NCBI GenBank assembly: GCA_020852965.1
Contig: JADYZV010000029.1
Coordinates: 1 to 64,000 of the forward strand
Direction: 5' to 3'
DNA length: 64,000 nt
DNA from: Pirellulaceae bacterium
GTDB taxonomy: Bacteria > Planctomycetota > Planctomycetia > Pirellulales > Pirellulaceae
The notes beneath the pieces are model-generated. The model was not told the origin of the DNA, searched no databases, and saw nothing but the letters and a program-made list of their open reading frames with translations. This document shows, one piece after another, positions 54,927 through 63,077 of the stretch (its first letter is position 1; each line of letters begins with the position of its first letter). Both the position numbers and the translations under genes were made by a program.

Positions 54927-55772
54927 ATGGAACAAGTTAGGACCATTGAGGGTGCCAAAGTTCCCGCGTTTCTTTACGGCACAGCTTGGAAAGAAGCTGC
55001 GACTCAGGAGCTTACCGAACTAGCCATCGCTCAGGGTTTTCGCGGTATAGACACAGCCAATCAGCGCAAACACTACGATGAGGTGGCAGTCGGACGCGCA
55101 ATCTCAGCGGCTTTGGCTGGTGGCCAGATTGCTCGCAACGACTTATTCTTGCAGACCAAATATACCTTCCAACGGGGACAGGATCATCGGCTGCCTTACA
55201 ATCCGGCATCGCCGATCCAGACTCAAGTTGAGGAGTCGTTTGCTAGTTCGTTAGAACACTTGGGAGTCGATCGAATCGACTCGTACATCCTGCATGGCCC
55301 TAGTCGTGCCGCGGGACTCGGCGCAGAAGACTGGGCGGCTTGGCAGGCAATGGAGAAGATCCATGAAAGCGGTCGCGCGCGGCTGCTCGGGGTGAGCAAT
55401 GTTTCCCTGGATCAACTTGAGATCCTGTGCAAGGACGCCAAGGTCAAACCGCATTTCGTGCAAAATCGGTGCTTCGCCGTGAGCGGATGGGATCGTGCTG
55501 TCCGCACGTTTTGCAAAACCAACGGTATTGTCTATCAGGGATTCTCGCTGTTGACAGCCAACCGCGTCGCGTTGGCCAGCCAGCAGTTGGCGACGCTCGC
55601 GCAGCGGCACGACTGCTCACCAGCACAGCTCATTTTCCGCTTTGCAATCGATGTCGGGATGATCCCTTTGACCGGTACGACGGACGCACAGCATATCCAG
55701 TCGGACTTGGACGTATTCGACATGCAATTACAGCCGGACGAGATTGAGGCTATCGAACGCATTGCGGGATAG
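54927..55772 (+). CDS. Aldo/keto reductase, 281 aa
   Basis: An NADPH-dependent oxidoreductase with a complete catalytic tetrad: Asp42, Tyr50, Lys78 and His123 (IDTANQ, KHYDE, QTKYTF, ILHGP). GVDRIDSYILHGP and the C-terminal IPLTGTTDAQH near residue 247 match the family's substrate and cofactor loops. The start is taken at ATG 54927 because the family begins a few residues before the GxxVPxxxYGTAW strand; ATG 54909 would add six residues. It is embedded in the ADP-ribose cassette between a macro-like protein and the second PARG-like protein, all on the same strand. That could mean it handles an aldehyde or ketone related to free ADP-ribose or its products, but this is inference. Confidence 0.88.
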   Translation: MEQVRTIEGAKVPAFLYGTAWKEAATQELTELAIAQGFRGIDTANQRKHYDEVAVGRAISAALAGGQIARNDLFLQTKYTFQRGQDHRLPYNPASPIQTQVEESFASSLEHLGVDRIDSYILHGPSRAAGLGAEDWAAWQAMEKIHESGRARLLGVSNVSLDQLEILCKDAKVKPHFVQNRCFAVSGWDRAVRTFCKTNGIVYQGFSLLTANRVALASQQLATLAQRHDCSPAQLIFRFAIDVGMIPLTGTTDAQHIQSDLDVFDMQLQPDEIEAIERIAG

Positions 55773-55865
55773 CTCAAACGCCACCTTTGTCCTGTCTCCC
55801 GTTAGCTCGCCATCTGCGGGTGCAGTTGATCGTTCATTTTCAAAGTACGCTCGAGGAAACTTCAA

Positions 55866-56747
55866 GTGAGTGAACTCCATTTCTTACCCTGTGTCGATTC
55901 CAGTGAATTGGCCAGTTTGCGGCGAACCGAGCTGAATATCTCGCGTGATATGGCTCTTTATCAATCGCGGATCGTCGTCAATGCAATCGAAGCCGGATAC
56001 TACACGAATGCGCGGGGCGAAGACGTCGACTGGAAACGACAAGTTGTCGATGCGTGTTTAGCAAAGAGGTCGATTCCGCCCTGGCAGGACTTGCCATCGG
56101 CGCCTCGGTCTGAGTTCAAAGCAACGACCGTTCAAATTTCCAACGAAACGACCGTCTCGGCCTTGCTACGGTTAGTGGATAAGGGCGATCGCACTCTGGC
56201 ACTAAACTTTGCAAACGGCGTCAATCCAGGAGGCGGCTTTCTGGGAGGCGCAAGAGCGCAGGAAGAAGCGATATGCCGGGTGTCGTCGCTTTACTGGACA
56301 CTAGTTGGCGACGCCATGTACTTGTATCATTCCTATCGCGAACAACCGGACGCCACAGCGTGGGCCATCCTATCTCCTCAAGTGCCGATTTTTCGAGCCG
56401 ACAACGTAGTGACGTTTGACACACCAGTATTGGCAGATTTCATTACCTGCGCTGCACCGTATGCCCCGACCGTTGGGCAGCCACAATCGGGCGACCTCTT
56501 ACGGGAGCGAATTCATCGCGTCCTACAAATTGCTAGTTCCAAGCGTTACACCAAATTAGTGCTGGGCGCTTGGGGCTGCGGCGCATTTGCCAATGATCCA
56601 ATGCGAACAGCCAAAGATTTTCGGGAGGCGCTCGAGGGCCCCTTTTCGGGAGTATTTTCAGAAGTTGTTTTTGCCATTACCGATTGGTCGGAAGAGCGGA
56701 AGTTTTTGCGACCGTTCAGTGAAGTGTTTTCCAAACGTCAGTTATGA
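55866..56747 (+). CDS. TIGR02452/microbial PARG-like protein (copy 2), 293 aa
   Basis: A second member of the same family as 52960-53841, of identical length. The signature NFANGVNPGGGFLGGARAQEEAICR lies at about residues 116-140, split here into NFANGVNPGGGFLGG and AQEEAICR, with ITCAAPYAPTVGQPQSG near 193 and LVLGAWGCGAFAND near 233. The N-termini of the two copies align (LPCVDSSELASLRRTEL here, LPCLDSDELAAQRRSEL there), so they are duplicates that have diverged moderately. The start is a GTG at 55866. A strong rho-independent-type hairpin follows 24 bases after the stop, closing the cassette. Confidence 0.87.
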   Translation: MSELHFLPCVDSSELASLRRTELNISRDMALYQSRIVVNAIEAGYYTNARGEDVDWKRQVVDACLAKRSIPPWQDLPSAPRSEFKATTVQISNETTVSALLRLVDKGDRTLALNFANGVNPGGGFLGGARAQEEAICRVSSLYWTLVGDAMYLYHSYREQPDATAWAILSPQVPIFRADNVVTFDTPVLADFITCAAPYAPTVGQPQSGDLLRERIHRVLQIASSKRYTKLVLGAWGCGAFANDPMRTAKDFREALEGPFSGVFSEVVFAITDWSEERKFLRPFSEVFSKRQL

Positions 56748-56771
56748 ATAGTCGATCGCCAATATCCAACG

Positions 56772-56800
56772 GCTGCCCGGTCCTCGGGCAGCTTCTCTTT
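56772..56800 (+). terminator. Rho-independent-type terminator after the second PARG-like gene
   Basis: A perfect 8-bp stem (gctgcccg at 56772-56779 with cgggcagc at 56785-56792) closes a five-base loop and is followed by ttctcttt. The stem is GC-rich and the tail T-rich but interrupted by C. It lies 24 bases downstream of the stop of the preceding gene, where a terminator is expected. Confidence 0.7.
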
Positions 56801-57263
56801 CCAACTAAATATATTGAAAAAGAACTCTTGTTGTTCGAAGCCGGGCATTCGCCAATTGGGAGCAAATCGGATCTGGACGGTGCTCCGGTACGGGTGACCG
56901 AAGCGAGTTAGCGGCCCGATTTTCGTGCCGCCTGGATGCTGGGGAAGATGCAACCGCTGCGAATTGGCGGAATAGCCAAGTCGCGTTGGAGTTTCACTTC
57001 TATGAGCCTTGCATCGCCTCGGTTGAGTACACAGGTCACGCTTTTCGATGTTGTCGAGGAGCAAGCATCATTTTGTCTTGCGGGCTGTTCCAATGTAGAT
57101 ACGCGTCTATCTTGGGCAGGTTCTGAAATCTCGGATTGGAGCCTGTGGCGGTCGCGGGAAGTACCATGCAAAATCACACGTAACAATAACGAACCTGTAG
57201 CTGAACAAAGTGTCCCAAAAGTGCATAGGGACATCTCATGCCCCCCGTTACTTTGGAAGAGTC
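56801..57263. other. Intergenic stretch without a recognised gene
   Basis: About 460 bases between the terminator and the HEPN gene. Reading frames exist on both strands, the longest running into the HEPN gene in another frame, but their translations are low in hydrophobic periodicity and have no motif. The promoter of the HEPN gene must lie here. Nothing further could be identified. Confidence 0.5.
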
Positions 57264-57992
57264 ATGAAAACACCGTCACGAAAAGACTACTTGGAACTCT
57301 ACGTCAACGACTTCGTGATAAGATCGTTTCGGGATATCGCGGATGAGGACTACATCAGCGCTAGATTGAATTACCGGTACGAGCTCAACCGTCAAGCACT
57401 CTGGTTTGCAGAACAAGCAATTGAGAAATACCTCAAAGCTATCCTTGTATTCAACCGCGTGAAGGTGAAGAGGATCAGCCATGACCTCGAGAAAGCGCTG
57501 CAGAAGCTAAGGTCGATTCCGGATATGTCCTTCGATTTTCCGCCCAACGTAGTTGAATTCATCGAGTTTGTTAGCAAAACAGCAAATAACAGATATTTTA
57601 CGCGAGGAACGTCACACTATGGACGAGAGCTTCTGTTCCTTGATTTGACGGTCTGGCACATTCGACGTTACTGCAAATTCATGCGACAGGCTGAACTGCT
57701 AAGTTACGTAGACGACGCGAATAGCCTATCGGATCAGCTCGACGAGATTCATGCTCAGTCGGTTAAGCTGCCCGCAGAAGCATTGATTCATGGCGGACTT
57801 CTTGAGAAACATTTGACAGACAAATCGTCGAAATGCCGTCAACACCTGATATGGAAGAACCTCTACTTCTGGAGCAGACCGAGAAGAACAATCAAAAACT
57901 TCAAAGTTCGACCTAGGTGGGAGTTCCCGACCCAAGAGGTTTTTGGTGGCTCCGATCTGAAACACGAACTTGAAAAGTACATTGACTTTTAG
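57264..57992 (+). CDS. HEPN-domain protein, 242 aa
   Basis: Residues of about 30-90 match the HEPN helical bundle: FAEQAIEKYLKAILVFN followed by KRISHDLEKALQKL, the pattern LAxQAAEKALKALL...HDL seen in many HEPN proteins. A R-x2-H pair (RISHD, residues 70-74) replaces the longer Rx4-6H motif, so RNase activity is uncertain. The C-terminal 80 residues are rich in Lys/Arg and Trp (WKNLYFWSRPRRTIKNFKV) and could bind nucleic acid. The start is the ATG at 57264, with GGAAGAG just upstream; a further in-frame start at 57210 is not preferred. No nucleotidyltransferase partner (MNT) is next to it. It may be a solitary HEPN effector near the ADP-ribose cassette. Confidence 0.75.
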   Translation: MKTPSRKDYLELYVNDFVIRSFRDIADEDYISARLNYRYELNRQALWFAEQAIEKYLKAILVFNRVKVKRISHDLEKALQKLRSIPDMSFDFPPNVVEFIEFVSKTANNRYFTRGTSHYGRELLFLDLTVWHIRRYCKFMRQAELLSYVDDANSLSDQLDEIHAQSVKLPAEALIHGGLLEKHLTDKSSKCRQHLIWKNLYFWSRPRRTIKNFKVRPRWEFPTQEVFGGSDLKHELEKYIDF

Positions 57993-58278
57993 CTAAGGTC
58001 TAGCACACCCTGAACCGGCCGGACACGTCGCTTCATCGTCCGATGCACGCAACGCACCTTTAGTACTCGCGCAGGACGAATCGTCGACGAACCGTCCTGG
58101 TACAGTTGGGTTCCTGGCCCGAAACTACTTCGGACCGACGCGCCTTCCAGCGCACCGATATAAACCAAAGGGGCGTTTTGTGCAAAGGTATACTCGCGCC
58201 CGTTTTACATTCGAACCCCGGTTTTCAAGCGAATGTGTTGATGCCTTGGATTAGTCTCGCCCTTTTGGCGAGGTCCAC

Positions 58279-58959
58279 TCAGTTGTCAAATGGCTTCGTT
58301 ATTTTCCGGCGCAAGTTGAGGGCGGACGTGGGGACTCTCTCGTAGCTGCTGCGTTCTCGCGCTTTGTTGACGGCGCGGAGGATGGTGAGGAGTTGGCGGC
58401 GGATTGGGGCGTAGCGGGAGAATGGGACGCGGGCGAAGTCGGAGGATAGGTTTTCGACGGATCGATGAATGGCGCGGGCGAGAAAAAAAGCCTTGAGTTC
58501 GCGGTAGGTGGTGTTGTCGATGCGGACGCAGGCGTGCCACTTGGGTGCGCCGCCACCTTGGGGTGTTAGGCCGCTGCGGCGGTAGCTGATGCTGTAGCCT
58601 TCAAACTTGATGGGATGACGGCGGCAATCGCGTATTTGGGATTTCTCGTCTTGCTTGAATTGATGGTGGCCATCGGTGGCCAGCAGCAAGAACCAACGGC
58701 CAAAGCGGATGTACCGCATATTGGCTAGGCCACGCTGCTTGCGATAGGCACGCTGGCGTTCGGTCAGATCGATCTGGTACTTGGCGATGAGTTTTCGATC
58801 GATTGCATTTGCATCCTTTCCGTCGGGAATGCGGCCGGTCACGTAATACCAATAACCATGACGGAGGTAGCAGACGGCCACTTGTTGGACTAACCCCTCG
58901 GGCGATGAGGCCACGTGCCGATTTGCGGTGATGGCTGAAGTTGATGTACTAGCTCTCAT
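58279..58959 (-). CDS. Conserved hypothetical protein (planctomycete-type), 226 aa
   Basis: A basic protein with the text CYLRHGYWYYVTGRIPDGKD, RYIRFGRWFLLLATDGHHQF and FARVPFSRYAPIRRQLLTIL. I recall this pattern as an abundant hypothetical family in planctomycetes, frequently in mobile or repetitive regions, with no known function. There is no signal peptide, no catalytic motif and no cysteine cluster. It starts at ATG 58959 and ends 286 bases from the HEPN gene; these 286 bases hold no recognisable gene. It lies beside the hairpin-rich non-coding region, and the same strand is the one on which that region appears structured, so the two could belong to one element. Confidence 0.6.
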   Translation of the reverse strand: MRASTSTSAITANRHVASSPEGLVQQVAVCYLRHGYWYYVTGRIPDGKDANAIDRKLIAKYQIDLTERQRAYRKQRGLANMRYIRFGRWFLLLATDGHHQFKQDEKSQIRDCRRHPIKFEGYSISYRRSGLTPQGGGAPKWHACVRIDNTTYRELKAFFLARAIHRSVENLSSDFARVPFSRYAPIRRQLLTILRAVNKARERSSYERVPTSALNLRRKITKPFDN

Positions 58960-59489
58960 CTAGTGCGGCCGCAGGATCAGTAGTGTGAAATAGAAACCGG
59001 CGATGGTGAGCGTTTGTTGTGGATACTGGGTAAACAAGCACAAAGCCGTTCCATAGTAGAAGACAAACATAAGGCCTCATTCCGCGACCGCTTCACTGCC
59101 ATTTCCGAGCAGGAAGCAGAATTCAAGTCGAGCAAAAATTGGGGTTGTTGCGGCCAACCCCAAGCCGTTTCCGTCCGTGAAAAATCCCCATATGCAGCAC
59201 TGAGCAAGCGAGCTGATCTGCGTGCGCCGACAACACAAATGTCGTGCGCAAGCGACCAGCAGGCGCGCTCAGCCACATGTGGGCACTTTGCGAATGTCGT
59301 GTATGCACTGTTTTCCTCAGTGCATTCGACCAATCCATAGTGCCCACAAAAAAGAACCTCAGCCGAACATTCCACCAGCTGCAGTACGCAACTCGGGTGT
59401 ACGTCGTCAGTCCGCCGCCAGAGGAAGCCGCTCTTCCGAGCAGCCACCTCTAGCCGCCTCGCTGCCAGCCAAGGACGTGGGAATCAGTG
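58960..59489. other. Stretch without a recognised gene
   Basis: About 530 bases between the conserved hypothetical gene and the hairpin-rich region. A minus-strand frame of 156 codons (58977-59447) and a plus-strand frame overlap here, but both give cysteine- and arginine-heavy translations without domain character. I see no tRNA, repeat or promoter that I would defend. Confidence 0.45.
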
Positions 59490-60735
59490 TGCGCGTCTGC
59501 AAAAAGACGCATCAACACAATGTGCCGAATACACACTGCCCCACAGTACAATCTCCTGACGGGGTATCGGATGCACAAGCATCGCAAAGCCCCTCGACTC
59601 TTTCGTTCCTGCTGTTCGGGTCATCACTCCCGAATAGACGCAGACGGGTCGTGACTGCCTTGCCACGCAGAATCGCCCAAAGCCTTTCGACATACAGACG
59701 ATCCTGTTCGAACCTTCGCTCGAAACACCGTTGGCGCTTCCGCACCAGTTCTACTCAAGCCACACTCCCCCTCTACGGCTTTTCACGCTTTTGATGGCGC
59801 TACTTACACCCTGGTGACTAGCCAGGGCACCGAGTTGCCAAACCCGGAGGCCGCAGAGGTTCCCGCGTTATTGTCAGCCTTCAACTCTGAAGTCACGTCG
59901 CTAGAGCGCGTTACCGCTCGGTCCGCATGGGTATGTACCGCCTTCCGGCCAGCCATACTTTCCTCGTCGAAACGAGATTTCCCCCTACGAAAACAGAAGA
60001 TCGGGGTATCGTTCCCACGCGGCGTTTCACAGTTCAGCACCGTCTCTTCAAAGTCTTACTGGCAAGCCCTCCCTTACCTATTCGGTTGGGCCTTTCATGG
60101 TTGAGCTTTTCACCGTTACCGGATTTGCCGATAATCGCCGAAGTAGTCGTACTTCGGTGCCGCCTGTCACCAGACGGCAGCTCCCCACGCCAGCCGCGTT
60201 GAACGCGCTCGCCGAAGCAAGCCCGAACCCCACGGGCGGGATTCTTCATGCACCGCATGAACCACCCGCTTTGCCTGCCGATACATTCGACAGGGAAGCA
60301 ATTCAAAACTGAATCACTTCGCTGACACGGCCTCGCTCCACTCGGAGCAAGGTATGTCCGCGTCGCCCGTATTTCATAACCAGTCAATATAAAACCATTG
60401 GATAGAACGCCGGGATTACTTCGATGCGATGGTGCTTCAATACAAATGAAACACTCACATCGGGATTACTCCGACGAGCCTCCATTGAGCTGAGCAAGCC
60501 TGTCTCCAGGCACTCAGCTCGAAGGGCCAGCGCAGTGGTTTGAATAAAGCCACTGGGAAGTTGGCAAACTTCCAGCTCTTATATCCCGGTTGATGAGACC
60601 GAGTTTCCTGAGCCCGCCGTCCCCGTCAGGAGACATCAGCTCTTCGCCCTTATCCGCAGCTTTATGACATGCTGCAATTCAGACGAACGCGTTTCGCATG
60701 AGCTTGACGACCGGCGAGAAGAGTCTCTCGCCTGA
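59490..60735 (-). ncRNA. Candidate large structured RNA (hairpin-rich, ORF-less region)
   Basis: Roughly 1.2 kb hold no convincing gene but many perfect stems: 59492-59497 with 59504-59509; 59809-59814 with 59822-59827; 60138-60145 with 60150-60157; 60159-60166 with 60171-60178; 60245-60251 with 60255-60261 inside 60236-60240/60265-60269; 60487-60494 with 60513-60520 enclosing 60498-60502/60507-60511; 60533-60538 with 60550-60555; 60556-60562 with 60567-60573; 60713-60719 with 60726-60732. Read on the minus strand, loops at 60167-60170 (GUGA), 60503-60506 (GAGA) and 60116-60119 (GUAA) are GNRA tetraloops, which suggests minus-strand RNA. A CGGGATTACT element is repeated at 60411 and 60461. 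It could be an ORF-less or decayed group II intron, or another ornate RNA; I did not find a clear domain V. Confidence 0.4.
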
Positions 60736-60841
60736 ACCAAGAGAAATATCAGTACCACTCAGAATGTCACGCTTTTGCAATGCTTTTGACACGAATTTGC
60801 AATGATTGAATTAGTGCGGTTTCCGTGGTATTCAGTCGCAA

Positions 60842-61470
60842 ATGAATAGCCACCTGCCCGATGAAAGATTGGTATTCGTGGATCTCGAAACCGGAGGTGC
60901 CGAGCCCTGGCGACCGATCTTCGAGATCGCGGCAATTGCCGTGGATGCTGATCTAAATGAGCTGGAAACGTTCGAGGCTCGACTGCGGTTTTGCCGCCAT
61001 ATGGCAGATAAAAAGGTGCTCTGCGGTTCGCGCTACGATACGGCCGCGTGGAATCGCCGGGCGATCTGCGCGGATGATGCTGCCGAGGAGTTTGCGGATT
61101 TTCTCAGCCGACATGGCACAGTGATCAATCAAGCCGCAGCGGGCGCGTGTTCCAAGTCGCTCAGATGGTCGCCCACAACGCCGCCTTCGATAGCGAGTTT
61201 CTCAGCAGTTGGTTCAATCGAGTCGGACGTTTTCTACCAGCCTCAAGGCGGATGTTATGCACGATGCAGCGGGCCATCTGGTTGTTTCACGAAGTAAAAT
61301 CCCTGACTCCACCGGACGATTTCAAGCTGCCAACCCTCTGCCAATACTTCGGAATTCCATTTTCACCGGAGTCCGCTCACGAGGCGCTGTTCGATGTCCG
61401 CGCGACCGTCCAGCTTTATCGTGCAATGAACCAAGCTCGCGTTTCAGGCAACTCGGGCCACGAAAGTTGA
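60842..61470 (+). pseudogene. DnaQ-like 3'-5' exonuclease, frameshifted
   Basis: A DEDDh exonuclease is split over two frames. The first frame (60842 onward) gives FVDLETGGAE with the Asp-x-Glu of motif I; the second frame, from about 61145, gives VAQMVAHNAAFDSEFL (motif II) and SAHEALFDVRATVQLY (motif III). The reading frame must change near 61135-61150, equivalent to loss of one base or gain of two. No slippery heptamer is visible there, so programmed frameshifting is unlikely; either the gene is broken or the sequence has an error. All catalytic residues survive on the two halves. It is convergent with the rep gene, eight bases apart, and may once have been plasmid-borne proofreading or processing activity. 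Confidence 0.8.
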
Positions 61471-61477
61471 GTCGGAT

Positions 61478-62671
61478 CTACTTGCGCCGGAAAATCTGTC
61501 GGTCTGGACGCAACTTGGCGGCGGTAAACTCGGGTGACGGTTGGTAGCCATCTTGCAGGGCTTTAGTCAGCCATTTGTCAGCGCAGCGAATGCTAACTCC
61601 GCGTTGCCTTTGTTCGTCCATGGCCCGCACGGCCCGAACCAGAATGTCGTCTTGGATGCTATCAATCAGGCGAACAGCCAGAGCTGTTGAGACGCCACGC
61701 CGCGCCAATGCCTGCAACCGCTTGCCAGTACGGTCCGACTTGGATTCCCCAGTAATGCCCGTCGGCTTTTCGCCGCCGTATACGAAAGTGGCCGACCAAA
61801 TCCCGCGACGGACTTTGGTAAAGCGCTGGTCTTCCGATAAACGCTTTAGGTAGCCAGCGGCTTCTAATTCTTCCGCAGCCGGAGCCAGATAGCGTTTACG
61901 GACTTTGTCGAGTTCGATGCCTGGACTCACTCCTATATGTTGATAGGCCAGCCGGGCCAAGTCGATTGTCACGGTTCGATGATGCGGCGGATGAAAGTGC
62001 TTATCGAGGTAGCGATACAGGCGCCGAGCAGTTGTGCTCAATTCACGTGCCAAGCCATAGTCGATCCGTTTTAGATAACCGCAATCGAAACTCTGGAAAA
62101 GCACCTGACTCCAGCGGAATAACGACATTTGCTCTTGGTAGCTTCCACCGGCCTGTCGCGCATCGCGAAAATGGTACGAGTCCAATATGCCAAAGGCACC
62201 CTGGTCTCGAAACTGTTTCTCGCGGTTGTCCCGCCAGAAGTTCTCGTAGCTGAGTCGGACTCCTACGAGTCGCTGCATCCCGAGTGTCAAGCGCCCATAG
62301 GCCCAATCCGACTTCGGCCAGCCCATGAGATCAAACAAAGCGGATCGCTGTAGCACCACCTTGGCATCAGCGAAGCCGTTGTAGTCGCTGGTGTACTTCA
62401 TCAATCCCAGGTAGATTTCCTCGTCCTTGGCCGTCGGCAGGCCGAACTCCGGATCGCCCTTTACTGTCAACGTGCGGGAGACCGTCTGTTTCTTTTCGCG
62501 GTCGAAGTCTTCGATCTCAAACTTGAGGAAGTTGCGACTCCCGTTGCGTTCCGATAGCAGCGCGAACGGCAGCTCGCAAAGATTCATCTCGTCCCGCCCG
62601 TGGGCGAGGTTCTTCAGGCGTTCTGGAAATGTCTCAGGTGGCTTCCGCCGCTTGCCTTCTTCTTCCTTCAT
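61478..62671 (-). CDS. repA: Plasmid replication initiator protein, RPA/RepA family, 397 aa
   Basis: The protein belongs to the replication initiator A (RPA) family that binds iterons and opens the plasmid origin. Characteristic segments are DEMNLCELPFALLSER near residue 30, a GLPTAKDEEIYLGLMKY stretch near 80, a winged-helix region with LSTTARRLYRYLDKHF near 215, and a C-terminal winged helix (ELDKVRKRYLAPAAEELEAAGYLKRL) near 255-280. The start is set at ATG 62671; a GTG three codons upstream is the alternative, and neither has a strong ribosome-binding site. It is transcribed away from the iteron-like repeats that lie between it and parA, the usual layout. A palindromic GTACGTAC just upstream of the start is a candidate autoregulatory operator. 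Confidence 0.85.
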   Translation of the reverse strand: MKEEEGKRRKPPETFPERLKNLAHGRDEMNLCELPFALLSERNGSRNFLKFEIEDFDREKKQTVSRTLTVKGDPEFGLPTAKDEEIYLGLMKYTSDYNGFADAKVVLQRSALFDLMGWPKSDWAYGRLTLGMQRLVGVRLSYENFWRDNREKQFRDQGAFGILDSYHFRDARQAGGSYQEQMSLFRWSQVLFQSFDCGYLKRIDYGLARELSTTARRLYRYLDKHFHPPHHRTVTIDLARLAYQHIGVSPGIELDKVRKRYLAPAAEELEAAGYLKRLSEDQRFTKVRRGIWSATFVYGGEKPTGITGESKSDRTGKRLQALARRGVSTALAVRLIDSIQDDILVRAVRAMDEQRQRGVSIRCADKWLTKALQDGYQPSPEFTAAKLRPDRQIFRRK

Positions 62672-62754
62672 ACCACCCACGGTTGTTTATGGTACGTACA
62701 GTACATAGTAGTGCGTCCAGAAATCCAATGATCTCGGCAGCTTATCAATCCAAA

Positions 62755-62931
62755 CCGGTCTCATTCAACGCTCGATTCGGTCTCAGATGACGTCGAACCC
62801 GGTTTCATTTGGCGCAGGTTCTCGGTCTCATTTAGTGTTCAAACCGGTTTCATTTGGCGTCGCTTCAAACTAGATGCAGCTACGCGATGCTTCATTGCCA
62901 ATCAAGCTGTAGCAGAAGCAAATGAGACCGG
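62755..62931. repeat. Iteron-like repeats, candidate origin of replication
   Basis: The element ccggtytcatttggcg occurs in at least five imperfect direct copies: 62755-62769, 62778-62785 (core only), 62799-62814, 62823-62837 and 62844-62859; copies three and five are identical over 16 bases. One inverted copy lies at 62919-62931. The centre-to-centre spacing is about 21-24 bases, or two helical turns. The position between a RepA-family gene and parA is where an iteron-controlled oriV is expected. No DnaA box or AT-rich unwinding element was convincingly identified. Confidence 0.72.
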
Positions 62932-63077
62932 AAACCGTTTTCTGAAGGCTACCGTCTGGCCGCAATAATCGTTGACGACCTTTGTCGCCACATGCCACTG
63001 TATGCAGAGAGTTTTCAACGACTTGGACGGAATTGCAGCATGCAATCGTCGCAAGACACCTCACAAGGAAGCGCCGG

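Noticed and set aside
56936-57346. 136-codon plus-strand reading frame overlapping the start of the HEPN gene
   Set aside because: It runs through the HEPN start in a different frame and has no domain character.
58977-59794. Overlapping reading frames of 156 codons (minus) and 190 codons (plus)
   Set aside because: Translations are arginine-, cysteine- and proline-rich with no motif; the region is better explained as non-coding.
59490-60735. Firm call of a group II intron
   Set aside because: Hairpins and GNRA loops are suggestive, but no reverse transcriptase frame and no recognisable domain V or GUGYG boundary was found.
61130-61160. Programmed frameshift in the DnaQ-like exonuclease
   Set aside because: No slippery heptamer and no obvious downstream pseudoknot; a broken gene or sequence error is more likely.
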